From the NCBI GenBank assembly GCA_032718565.1, contig JAVGVS010000011.1, positions 5,466,869-5,530,868 of the forward strand: a DNA stretch of 64,000 nucleotides, given 5' to 3'. The position numbers were made by a program, and so were the translations under genes. This stretch comes from Distichodus sexfasciatus. Taxonomy: Eukaryota; Chordata; Actinopteri; Characiformes; Distichodontidae. Below, piece after piece: positions 32,921-43,600 of this stretch. Position 1 is the stretch's first letter, and every line of letters starts with the position of its first letter. Below the pieces are notes generated by a model. The model saw only the letters and a program-made list of their open reading frames with translations, was not told where the DNA came from and ran no database searches.

Positions 32921-35900
32921 ACACATCTACACATCTATTTCACATCTGTCTGTGATGTTCACCCACTGTTGAGAAAATGAAAAAAGTAGTACAACCTATT
33001 ATTTCAAACCTGGTTTTCAGTTACAGTTCAGACACATGTGGCGCTAAGCATCTTATAAATACATCTGAGGTTTTTATTCCCCTTGCAAATGATCTGTCCA
33101 CGTATATTGCATGTTTTATATACTGCTTCGTGAACATACACTGTAATTAAAGTATAGATGATGACAATAAAATTACCTGATTAATGTGAACAAAACTTAC
33201 AAGAAATAAACAAAATACAAGATATTAACTTTGGGAAAGGAAAACTGGTCTCGGAACAGTTGGCAGAAGAACAGCTGGTGAATGTGCAGACTGCAGCTGG
33301 TGCAGGAAGAGAACAGGGTCAAATACCAGAGGAGTTAATTCTTCCCTTTTAAAATGACATCTAATTAGACAGGTTTTTTGTAGTGGCAGTGAGTAATTGG
33401 CATGGCCCACTTACAGTAGGCCACTCGCTCGTCAGAAGCCCCGCTGAGTGACAAGATTCACACACCCCCAGACACACGGCCGTACACGCGCATATACACA
33501 CACCCTGCCTCCTTCCACACACACACACACACTCTGTCAACCAGGCATTCACTGTCACACATGCTTATATCCTCTCTCTCTCTCTTTCCCGCGCTCTCTC
33601 TCATAAACACATATTTTGAATGAGATTAAAAATCAGCTGTGCATAGACATTCTAAAAGATAATACTATCCTATGATTTAAAAGGCAAGCAAGCTGTTTTC
33701 AGAGATGTAAGCTAGCAGTTCTAAATTAAATGTTCTCAAAGTCACACATGCCTTTTTGCCTCAGGTCTTTTCTGTAACTGTGAATGCTGACCCTGTTTTT
33801 GACAAGAACTGGCAAATAAGAACATGATGTACAATCCTACAATCATATGCTTGGCTTTACTGTCCTATCAGCCAGAGAGTAATAACTTGTGGAAAACTGA
33901 GCAAAAATAAACTGCAGCACGATCTGATGACTGCAAATGTGGATATAATTTCATGGGTTCAAAATATATTTGACCCTGATTTGACAAGAAACAACCATTT
34001 CCGCCAGTTAGCAATAACAAGTTCAAAGCATTGTAAGTAGTCTGATCAGAGTTAAACTTTCATTTGCACAGTCCCAGTCTCTACATCACAGGAGTGAAAG
34101 TGGCTTTCTCTAGAAAACCTTCAAAAATTAGCTGACATGTGACATCCAGGTCAGATCCTGATCCTGGCCCTTTATTCATTTACACAAATCTGCATAAATA
34201 CGCTGTCAAGAGCTATTATGAGCATGAGAATCCTGAAAAAAACAAAGCAATGAATGACATGGCTTCCTGTTCCTGTTGCGTACCTGACGCTGTGACGTTT
34301 GAAAACGTAAAACTCAGTTTTCCTGAGTTTACATCCAGACCTGAAAACAGAGTTTTCCCAAATCTCCACTTTGGCTGGAGATTTCAGAAATAATCATTTC
34401 CACTAAATTAAACCTCCGTTTTCGTCTAAATGGTAGGCAAAACGCATGGAAATGTCATCGTTTTCCCAGATGCCTGGCTATGTGTAAACAGGGTCTTAGT
34501 CTTATCAATTAAAATCCATTTCAGGCATGGACTCATAACTGGTTCATATTTTAAACTAAACAGGAAGATGGAAAACTGGACCAAGGTTTGACTTGTTGAG
34601 GTCATATTTTCCCATATCTGTTTGGTTTTATATGGTCATCAGATTAATTTGGCTAATACAGTTTTTCTTAAGACCAGCATGGACTTTGAACTTTGTTTTG
34701 AGGATCATCAAGCCAAACCACATTTGGCAAACCATCTAAAACCATCTTTTGGTGTTTTTTAAGATCTTTATCACCAATAACCATTAAATGACCATCCTAA
34801 AGGAACATTATGTGAAGGTCACTGCTGTTTTTCCCCACATGGGAACTCACAATGTCAAAACAGCATTAGCCATTGATATAATGCCAACAGTACTAATTAA
34901 CTTGGAATACAGTCTTTATATTTGAGTCGAGGCTGTAAGATGCTGGGTCATAACAAATGGTATAAACAAAGGTTAACCAAAGGGTATGAATTATGCCACA
35001 AATTAGCATTCAGCTAAAGTATTTAGACAATGTGCTCCTTTAAGTGGACAGACATAAGAAAAACCTGGCAAGAGTTTTACAACCTGAAGCCAGACTGTTT
35101 CACTCTTGATTGTGGATTTCTGCAACCAGCCTCTATGAGATGCCACCTCCAGGCCGATGCCCGCTGCAGAGGGGATCAGGTGTTCTGCCCACTCAAATTC
35201 GAGCCAACCTCCCACCGCTAATCCGTTTAATGGACAAATGCCAAATCCGTGTCACCATTTCAAACCCCGGAGGGTGTACTGTGACTGTGGACCTCAGCCA
35301 TCTCATCAAAACCTGCCTGAATCTGAACCCATTGAGCCTCACCTCAATTTCCAGAAATCTTAGCAGCATTAAAAGTGTCAGTAAATGACAGAGAAATCCC
35401 ATCTGCACGGCACCACTGTGTCTGACACTTCAACAACTCCAACTTCGACGTCTCACTCCATCCTTCCTTTAGCACTACTACCACTGGTCCTCTGAACAAG
35501 AGCCTTAAGCCCTAATTAGTATGTCTGGATAGGAGATGAATACATAAAAACAACGGGCCTCATTCACCAATATTCTTTTAGGTTTTTTTTTCTGAAAACT
35601 GCATACGAAGGTTCTAAGAACAAATTTCTTCTTTAGAAAGGTTGGGGAATGAGGCACAGTGTTTGTGTTGGTGTGTTTCAAGCTTTTGGGTCCTTTCTTA
35701 CTTCCTCATCAGTAAAAAAATGGAACACTCTGAGACCCTGACAGCACTGACAGGTGCTCCCTCACTTGACTTCGGCCTTAAAGTGAAAGCATTTATTACA
35801 TATCAGGCGTTTAGGTGCATCAGTCAGGCACTGTGAATCCCTGTACTGTTGCACAAATGAATTATGAAATCGGAATATATCCCCTTTTGAGTAACTCTGA

Positions 35901-36136
35901 CACCTCAGGTCGAGTCAATCTGCTGCTGCTTTATACAGTACTGGGTCTGTAGTGCAGTGCTTACAAAGTAGCGGACAGGGAGAGAAGGATAAAGGAAGTG
36001 CTCCAAAATTGGACTTTCATGCAAGCGATGTTGTAAAGACATGTAGCTGAACAAACATCAAATCACCTTTTTTGCCTTAAAGGCGCACTATCGTATTCAG
36101 TTACAGGCAAGATGTCCAACAAAAAAGTCTCCTGAC

Positions 36137-36494
36137 CTGCTGTGGCGCTGGGGGGTGTGTCTCCGGGCATCTCCCTCTCCCAGCCGGCCCAGCGAGGGCG
36201 AGCGGCTGCGCGGGGGGCGGGCCCCCCGGCCCATGGTCTTCACCGTGCCATTGGGGCTGTTCTGCATCTGCTGGGGCCTGCGGGGCGACAGGCTGCGCAG
36301 AGGTGAGGCGGCAGGCGATGGCGAACGGGAGGGCGAGCGCGAGTGCAACGGGAGCTTATTCACGTTCAGGTTGTTGTCGCTGTTGGAGCGCAGCAGCACA
36401 CGGGGAGCGGCAAGGGTACTCCTGCCAGTCTGCGCCTGCGGAGGCTGAGGCTTGCCCCTGCCCGAAGTCACGGCCGGAGCCTCACGAAAAGGCA
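36137..36494 (-). CDS. shank2: shank2 exon, Ser/Arg/Pro-rich linker between ankyrin and SH3
   Basis: This 358-bp exon is entered in phase 1 and left in phase 2. The translation starts VPFREAPAVTSGRGKPQPPQ and contains LAAPRVLLRSNSDNNLN, which is diagnostic of SHANK family members. It then runs through Ser-Pro/Arg clusters (RSPSRSPSPAASPLRSLSPR) and ends PPRSRSPSLGRLGEGDARRH-TPQRHS. The RSRSPSL motif is also conserved. The region is probably disordered and contains many proline-directed phosphorylation-type sites; that is inference. GC and CpG content are far above the flanking intron. The acceptor TGTCAG is preceded directly by a (CT)16 microsatellite on the transcribed strand, and the donor is AG|GTCAGG. 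Both the long form and the form starting at 42292 use this exon. Confidence 0.96.
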
Positions 36495-36496
36495 CT

Positions 36497-36499
<3 letters not shown>

Positions 36500-36531
<32 letters not shown>
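36500..36531. repeat. (AG)16 microsatellite acting as polypyrimidine tract
   Basis: On the transcribed strand this is (CT)16 ending a few bases before the acceptor GTCAG of the exon at 36494, so it supplies the pyrimidine tract. Confidence 0.95.
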
Positions 36532-36535
<4 letters not shown>

Positions 36536-37664
36536 AGACAGAAGGAGAGGCTTTAGCATAGGTTTTAACAATGATAAGACCTTGCTTTGGTATTACTGCA
36601 CAAAAAAGTTGACCTGAAACAACTTGAGAGGAAAAAAAGAGAGTTGAGAGAAGCAAGATAAAGATAGACGTTCACGTAGATGTTCATGTATGCTCCAAAG
36701 TCATTTCAAGAGTCCCGCAAAGTATGTTCCACATTTAAGGTATCTATATTCTTTTAACTGGGTTAAAGTCAGAGTGACACACAAAAGCATAATTTGAGCA
36801 AAAGCAGAAGCCTTTTAAAAATATTTTGTCATGAATTCGTATTAGATAGTATCATATTAAACAGAGATCAAGTTGGTCCTGAGGTGGTTCACTCATTTGA
36901 CCATCAACTCAGCGTGCATGATGGTCTTCATGAATAGTTAGTCATAGTCTTCTACATTTTATCCTGCTATGGCTGTTCATCCAATATCTGTGCTGTTCCT
37001 TAATCTGTTGAGCACTCAAGTTTAGTAACAGACAACTGCAAAAATATTAATGTAAAAAATAACTGAATTTCAAGCACAAAAAGGTAAAAACACTTTGCAA
37101 ATCGTCTTCAGCCAAATGTCCAATTCAGAAAAGCACGGTCAAAAAAACACTACCTATGCTTTCATACGCATTCCTGCTTCTTAACTTTTCTACTGCCATC
37201 ACAAAACCAAAACGTGCTGTCAAATACAGAATGGACCAAGCCAAAACCCCTGTAATAGGGTGTCCAATTCATATTTTAATAAATCTTCTAAAATAAAATA
37301 AACAAATAAAGATAATCCTCTTATTCTTATGTCTATGAACCAGGCCTCATTTTATATACAACGTTTACTTCAAAGACTCTTTTAAGAGTGACATACACAG
37401 TGCTTTGAAGTGTGATAGGTCACATACATTGTGAATATGTAATTTACACTGAAGATCCCACCGACAATAAAGGGGTATTTCTCAATAGATTAAGTGTTAG
37501 TGTGTTGCTCCTGTGACTTCTGGTTCAAATCCTGAAATCTATTATCATTTGCTGACAATGACAAATAATCACTCACTTTCAATGTAATCTTTCAGTCATC
37601 AGGAGAAACATCAGTACCAGTATTCTTGTAAACCATAAAAGCAAAGACAGCAAGCATAACATTT

Positions 37665-37917
37665 GAGGCAGTTGGTAGCACAATGGTTAGGGATTTTGCC
37701 CCGTGATCAGAAGGTTGTTCGAATCCTGGACCAGTAAAGGTACCACTGTGGTACTCATGAGTAAGGTACCGTCCCCAAGCACTGCTCCCCAGGCGCTGCC
37801 AAAAAGCTGGCCACCGCTCCTTCACGAATAGGTCAAATGCAGAGGTCACATTTTGCTGGGGTACATTTTGTGCTGTGCTGTGGTGTGTTGACAATGACAA
37901 ATAATCACTCACTTTCA
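37665..37917 (+). mobile_element. tRNA-derived SINE, family 1, near full length
   Basis: Forward copy from GAGGCAGTTGGTAGCACAAT to GACAAATAATCACTCACTTT with all shared blocks present (GGTACCACTGTGGTACTCAT, CCCCAAGCACTGCTCCCCAG). Confidence 0.9.
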
Positions 37918-38339
37918 TTACACTAATACGAGTATGCCAGATATCAGCATCAGTCAAATTCCAAATTCCAAAAGAAATTCCTAGACAATAAAAAACAGAC
38001 TAAATGCACATTTATCCAGAAAAATGCAGCGTTAATGCAAACACACACTATACGAAAGGGCACCAGAATAAAACTCAGTCGGACATAACTTATTTGGACT
38101 GACCCTAATGAATGAATGACTAAATAAAACAATTAAAAACAAGATTTAAGATTTTCTGTCACTGCATGTTGTAAACAGAGCAGTCTGATCGCCTTTACAA
38201 ATCGCTGCCTCCCTTTGCAAAACTCTGAACACATTTAAAAACGTTTTCATAAATACAGAAGTTAATATACTAGTATAATATTTCCAGAATGAAGACATCA
38301 CTTTTCTCCAAACCTCACGTTCTCACCCAGTTGCGCTCG

Positions 38340-38400
38340 TAAACAAGTTGACTCTGCTGAGTCAGTTCTGCTGACGAGCCAGCGTGACATCATGTAATTC
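38340..38400. promoter_or_regulatory. MARE/AP-1-like site cluster
   Basis: TGCTGAGTCAG at 38355-38365 matches a half-to-near-complete Maf recognition/AP-1 site. A second TGCTGAC and a TGACATCA follow within 30 bp. Motif-level evidence only. Confidence 0.2.
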
Positions 38401-39151
38401 TAATGACAGGAACATCTGTTCACATCTGGCTTCCGAGTCTGCAAAATCTTGACAATTTGTGAAAGCAGTTCCTAAAACAGAACCAAACGCCTTAGACAAA
38501 ATCCGCTGCTTCTTTAAACTGAGGGTATGAGGAGGATGGACAGGGATAGAGAGATGAAGGAAACACTAATATTGGAGCTTCACTGGTCAAATGTGCACAT
38601 CTTCCTCATATCCTGTGACATTTGCTCGATGTAGGTCTTCAAACGTGGAATGACAAACTGAAAAAGTGTCAAATCACTACTTTGCCTTGAATGTGGAAGT
38701 AACAAACTATTATTGTTTTCATGCACAGGCAAGATGCAAGTGTGCCTGATGAAAGAAAAGCCTCAGAGGATTTCATGCCACTTTACAACCCCTAAGGGAA
38801 TGACGGTATGACGGAAGAGTGACGTCAGTTCCAGTTCCACTTGCAACAGGGATTGGAAATCACAATTTGTTTGTTCACTAACCCGAATGACCTCATGAGC
38901 CGCGATACTGCCTCAACAAAGGATTTCTCTGCTTCGGGCTCTCTGGATATGAAGCTGACCCCATGAAGTGACCCTGTCTTCCTCTAATATCCACCCGCCT
39001 GCCCCTGTTTGTCTAAGAGATGTTTATAGATTATGCAAAGAAAGAAATTCTGATGACACATCTTCATCTCCTGCAGTGTTAAGTTTCCATACGGTTTCCC
39101 ATACAGGATTCTTAGTTTTTACCCAGGGGACTTGGATTTGACTCCAGAATA

Positions 39152-39535
39152 CAGGGCTCCAGACTAACTTTTTGGCTTGATTGCACTGGTGCGCCAAACA
39201 TTTTTCATTTAGGTGCACCAGCACAAAATTTAGGTGCACCAAATATAAAAAAAAAACAAAACTGTCGATTCCCCTATTTATCTTTGCTGGTTTAACGTAA
39301 TTCTCTTTGAGGACCGCCTTTGATTTGTTCTCTCTCTCTCTCTGTCTCTCTCTCTCTGTCGTTCTTGCTCGCTCGCTTTAGATTGCGGGATATTTTATCT
39401 CATTTAAATTATTTATTTTCACCGTTTGACGGCCCTATGTGAAATGTTAGGTGCACCAGTGCGACCAAGGAATTGTTGCACTGATTTGAATTTGGGTTGC
39501 ACGTGCACCCAATTTGGTCGCACTCTGGAGCCCTG
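39152..39535. mobile_element. MITE with CAGGGCTCC ends and 5-bp target duplication
   Basis: The ends CAGGGCTCCAGACTAACTTT and GGTCGCACTCTGGAGCCCTG are inverted repeats, flanked by GAATA on both sides (39147-39151 and 39536-39540). The sub-terminal motif TAGGTGCACC recurs in both halves. A CT microsatellite (39330-39358) sits in the centre. Non-coding. Confidence 0.8.
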
Positions 39536-39632
39536 GAATACAATTTGGGGGGGTCGATTTATGGTTAGGGAGCTGCTACTGTGATCAAAGAATGACAGGC
39601 TGAAGTCCTGAATCACTAAAAGGTACTACTAA

Positions 39633-39900
39633 GCAATGCTTGGGAAGCTACTTTTCAACGGTAGCTTTTCAAGCTACAACCAACTTCTAATTAAAAGTAG
39701 CTGAGCTACTGCCAAGCTGCTGTTTTAATGTAGTAGTTAAATTAATGTTTTAATAGTAGTTAAACTACAGTTTTAATGTAGTAGCATTGACACCACATGC
39801 TACAGAGAAAAAAAGTAGCTAACTACACTGAAGCTATTTCACCCAGTAATATTTAATATTTGTGTAGGATCCTCTTAAAGCAAATAAATTAAAAATGTGA
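39633..39900 (+). mobile_element. hAT-like MITE fragment (left part)
   Basis: TGCTTGGGAAGCTACTTTTC and GGTAGCTTTTCAAGCTACAA match the left end of the 15146 family. The remaining part resumes at about 40330, beyond a SINE insertion. Confidence 0.6.
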
Positions 39901-39914
39901 ATTTTTAAGTGAAT

Positions 39915-40144
39915 TTTAAGTGAGTGATTATCTGTCATTGTGAACACATCACAGCACAGCACAGTGAAACGAAATGTGAAATCAGCATTTTACCCCTTTC
40001 GAGTAGCAGTGGGCAGCTTTCTGTCTGTGCCCAGAGAGCAGTGCTTGGTACCTTGCTCATGGATACCTCAGTGGTACCTTTAGTGGTCCAGGACCTTTCG
40101 ATCACTGACCCAACTCTCTAACTATTACACTACCAACTGCCCCA
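39915..40144 (-). mobile_element. tRNA-derived SINE, family 1
   Basis: Reverse copy from TAAGTGAGTGATTATCTGTC to CTACCAACTGCCCC, inserted in the hAT-like MITE at 39633-40560. Confidence 0.85.
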
Positions 40145-40329
40145 AAATAAAGAAAATAAGGATTTGAACCAGCAATGTCCAGAGCTGTAGCCAAGGCTCA
40201 GACCACTAAGCTACAGGGGATCACACATGTTGTTTCATGTTGAAGAAAATGTATATTATTTTGATTTTCAGCTTGCCTAAGCTACACTCAAATGTCATTT
40301 CTGGCCATTTTACCCACATTTTTACTAAC

Positions 40330-40560
40330 ATGATCAGGGATTCTTGCTTTCATCATCACCAAGGTAGACTCCATCCTCCGACTCCATCTCACAGCTAAGA
40401 GTGCAAAGAGTGCAAAGAGTGTAAAGTGATGCAATAAGCATGCACTAAGTAGGTACGGTAACCTATCAGATCACTTCTGCCAGTTCCACGTCAAACACCT
40501 GGTAGTTAAAAATACTATGGCTATGATATTTTAAAAGTTGCTTCTGCTACTGGAAAAAGT
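40330..40560 (+). mobile_element. hAT-like MITE fragment (right part)
   Basis: CACCAAGGTAGACTCCATCC followed by CTCCATCTCACAGC, then TTTTAAAAGTTGCTTCTGCT, correspond to the inner and right part of the 15146 and 54050 copies. It is followed at once by another SINE. Confidence 0.6.
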
Positions 40561-40565
40561 TATGT

Positions 40566-40814
40566 TGGGGCAGTTGATAGCATAGGGTGTTCGCCCCATG
40601 ATCGAAAGGTTGCTGGTACGAATCTCAGACTGGTAAAGATATCACTGAGGCATTTATGAGCAAGGTACCGTTCCTAGGCACTGCTCTCCGGGTGGTGCCC
40701 ATCAGTTGCCCAGTGCTCCTTCACGGATGGGTCAAATGCAGAGGTCACATTTTGTTGTGGTGCACTGTGTGCTGTGCTATGGTGTGTTCACAATGACAAA
40801 TAATCTTTCACTAA
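40566..40814 (+). mobile_element. tRNA-derived SINE, family 1, near full length
   Basis: Forward copy from TTGGGGCAGTTGATAGCATA to GACAAATAATCTTTCACTA. It includes the box-B-like GGTTGCTGGTACGAATCTCA. Confidence 0.9.
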
Positions 40815-42258
40815 TTTTAGCTCATCGTTGTCAACTAAGACACACTTGTGCCAGGTACTGAACCCAAAGCTGGTTCAATATCTGCCCACTTCTACTATAC
40901 AGTTTGTTCAGGTACATTATGTGCTTTCAAAATATTTTTTGTCTCCTGTTCCAACTTCCCAAACTCCATCTTACCCCAATCTATTTTGCTCACAAACACC
41001 CTGACGCAAATTACAACACCGCCAGACTCTGCCGTCCTTACGAGCCACATTCTCTCATCACAGGTCTATCCAAATGTTCCTCATCACCCCAAATCCGGAC
41101 AGATCCAGAACTCACGTGTGACATGCCACTCACATCATTAACCACCTCTGCCACTCTAAAGAGGGCGAGAAAGTTCAACATTAAAAGTCGTCCCCGGAAT
41201 GTTAGGGCATTTTTAAGTCTCGGCGCACACACAGATCCGTTCCACAGTCACATAGAGGCAAGGAGCTATTAATACCGGCGGAGAGCGAACTCCGTAAAGG
41301 CGGAGAGAAACAACAGCGTCAAACACGTTCCATGTGACACGAGCGAAACGGCTATTACCAGGCTGATCTAACCCGCCTCTCTGAAGGTTTCTTCATAGCC
41401 ATTTCTTGGCTAATGACATCCATAATGACGGGCTGGAATCCTGAGGGACGTAACCTCCTTTTCAGAATGCATGGGCTGTAAGCAACAAAATTGTTTTTTT
41501 GGGATGAGAACAGTTTAAGCCCCAAATTATGGGAAAAAAAAGAAAGCGGTCAAACCTGACGGCCAATAGCTGATGCTGGAGTATTTTGACCGTATGGTGT
41601 TGACACTGAAAAGATAATTAACAGAAATGCGAACTGAAGGTTGTTTTATGGCTTCGCTTACACACTTTGTGAAGCCAGTGCCATTCCGCTTAACAAACTG
41701 GTAAACACTGACTAGTGGAGGACGTACACATGCAAACATGCACAAAAATTCAGTTACACCTCTAAAGCCAGGCTTGCCACACTTAAGCTCAGATGATGCA
41801 TCTAGGAACTCACTGGAATAATGTCTAATTATAGAAGAAAAGCATGGGACAAAAAGACAAGGTAAAAGATGAAAACAATGTGGCTCTTAATAGAAATGGC
41901 TCTCAAAACGCAGGGAAGAAGGTCATCGTCGGTAAGTGACACTCCTCCTCTCAACTGCCTAGTAATTTGTTTTCGCAGTCAATCGAGGGTCAATTAAACG
42001 TCCATTAAAACTGGACGCAATAAACACATAATCGAGGAGGGAAAAAAGACCTTTTCCAAAAATAAAAGCACATTAAAAAACACACTGGTGATAAAGAAGG
42101 AGTTAAGTTATAAATCCATGATGGTCTCAGCAAAACACATGCAGCCAGACAGGTCATCCGGGAGAACTCGGGCTGTTGGATGCTGGAAGAAAACAAGTCG
42201 AAGAACTTCCACCTGCTTAAAAAACTCCTGGAGCGTCTCTCTATCTTTCTTTCCTCAC

Positions 42259-42292
42259 CTTCTTTCTTAAGGGCGCTGAGGATGGACTTCAT
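42259..42292 (-). CDS. shank2: shank2 alternative first coding exon (ankyrin-less form), MKSILSALKKE
   Basis: A start codon at 42292-42290 opens 11 codons, MKSILSALKKE, plus one base, then the donor AAG|GTGAGG. This phase 1 ending is exactly what the exon at 36494 needs, giving MKSILSALKKE-VPFREAPA. Mammalian SHANK2 has an isoform beginning MKSLLNAFTKKEVPFREAPA (from memory), so length, position and sequence all agree. The ATG has a favourable context (G at -3). Upstream on the transcribed strand is a moderately CpG-containing stretch up to about 42430, and then a polypurine tract (pyrimidine on +) at 42500-43090. The product would keep SH3, PDZ and the C-terminal regions but lack the ankyrin repeats. 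The transcription start is not visible; the 5' UTR probably lies in 42293-42450. Confidence 0.82.
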
Positions 42293-42480
42293 GGCTCCTG
42301 CGGCGACGGCGGTCAATGCCTCCTGGAGCGAGGGAGAGGAGGATAAAGATCCGGGCCAGAGGAAAGAGAGGGACGGAGGGGAGACGGAGGAATGTAGACG
42401 GTGCGAGCGCTCAGCCCTCCCCACATCCTGCCTTCTGTGACTCTCTCTCACACAGAGCGTAGAGCCCAGTGCTCAGGCAT
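42293..42480 (-). promoter_or_regulatory. shank2: putative promoter/5' UTR of the ankyrin-less shank2 form
   Basis: Immediately upstream of the MKSILSALKKE start lies a GC-rich, CpG-containing stretch (42293-42430). It is followed by a polypyrimidine tract on the + strand from about 42500 to 43090. I infer a promoter from its position next to a conserved alternative first exon. No core promoter element is recognisable. Confidence 0.45.
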
Positions 42481-42499
42481 CACACATTTACTTCTAACT

Positions 42500-43090
42500 C
42501 CCTCCCCCTCTCTCTTTCCTGCTCTCTCGCTCCCTCTCTCACTCACTCCCCCCTCTCCCTCTCTTTCCCTCTCTCGCTCTCTCTCTCACATTCTCACACA
42601 CTCCCTCTCTCTCTCCATCCCCTCCCTTGTCACCAACACTCGTCCTCACTCTCTCTCTCCCTCTTGTCTCACATTCACCTCCTCTCTCACTCACTCTTTT
42701 TCTCTATGTCAAACACATACTCTTACTCTTTCACTCACTCTTTCTCACTCAGTCTCGCTCAAACAGTCTCTCCTTGTTCCACCCATCTTTTATTCCCTCT
42801 CTCTCCTTTCTTCCTCCCGTCTTGCTCATTCTATCTCTCTCTCCGCCTTTCTTCCTCTCCCTTGCTGCTTCCAATTTTTATTGTGTTTGCTTGATTAGTG
42901 GTTTTTGTTGGTTGTCTACTTTTCTTGATCCTTGTGAATAAAGGTGTTGTTAAATCTCTATCTCTCTCCACTTTTCTTAGCCCCTCTCCCTCCCTCCCTC
43001 CTGTCCTCTTCCTTTTCCTCTACTTACTCCCGCCCTCAACTCTCTCTCACACGCACAAACTCACACACACACACTCTGAAGTTAGGTGAA
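42500..43090. repeat. polypyrimidine tract near alternative first exon
   Basis: About 590 bp of CTCTCTC/TCCCTC-rich sequence on +, interrupted only around 42880-42950, ending in CA repeats near 43062-43075. The Ser/Leu-rich frames it produces are artefacts. It begins roughly 200 bp upstream of the MKSILSALKKE start codon. Confidence 0.9.
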
Positions 43091-43579
43091 ACCAGAGCTT
43101 CACCCTTTTATTAAAACATCAGCGATTTGACACACAGCGGAGGATCTGGCAGGCAACGTTCCTGCATCTTCGCCTCACAGATCAGCACTGGGAGACTTTT
43201 CCAGCGTTCCAGAACATAAAAAAAACTAAACACCAAACCTCGCATCTCAGAACGCGACCTCTGTTAAAAATGGTGTGAAGTTTGCCTCATCACTGATTCG
43301 CACAACAACACACACACACACCAAAAAAAGTCGTCACGCACTGATGCAATCGGCCGAGCGGCGATGCAAGCTAACCGGCGTGACAAGCGGACGGAGACGC
43401 AAAAGCAAGGATAAGGTCTGGGAGAGATTTTTAACCCTCGCTCCAACCGCTGTACGGCAAACACACCGCCCAAGCGTTGCTAGGCAACCTATGGATGGAT
43501 GTCTAAATTAGTCAGCGCGAGTCGCCCGGTTGTGAATTCTCCATGTATGTTGGCTGTCCTTTCACACTAGCAATTCACA

Positions 43580-43600
43580 ATCTCTCTCTCTCTCTCTCTC
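43580..43600. repeat. (CT)n microsatellite
   Basis: An uninterrupted TCTCTCTCTC run. Confidence 0.85.

Larger units (their letters stand above)
24254..36136. other. 11.9-kb intron between linker exon and SH3
   Basis: Contains the acidic open extension next to the SH3 exon, the 25.2-25.6 kb minisatellite, a CCTT repeat near 27390-27424, two family 2 SINEs (28815, 29276), CA/CG repeats at 30661-30689, the nested insertion cluster 31108-32920 (hAT MITE, TTAA element, SINE) and CA runs at 33498-33532. Positions 25620-27200 and 33600-36000 hold no recognisable genes; 35560-35640 is a copy of a small GCCTCATTCACCAATATTCT repeat. Confidence 0.8.

Noticed and set aside
36155..36448. Arg/Gly-rich frames on +
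   Set aside because: Shadow frames of the GC-rich shank2 linker exon on the opposite strand.
42401..42898. 165-codon frame on + and overlapping frames
   Set aside because: Same polypyrimidine artefact; the real signal here is the minus-strand alternative shank2 start just below it.
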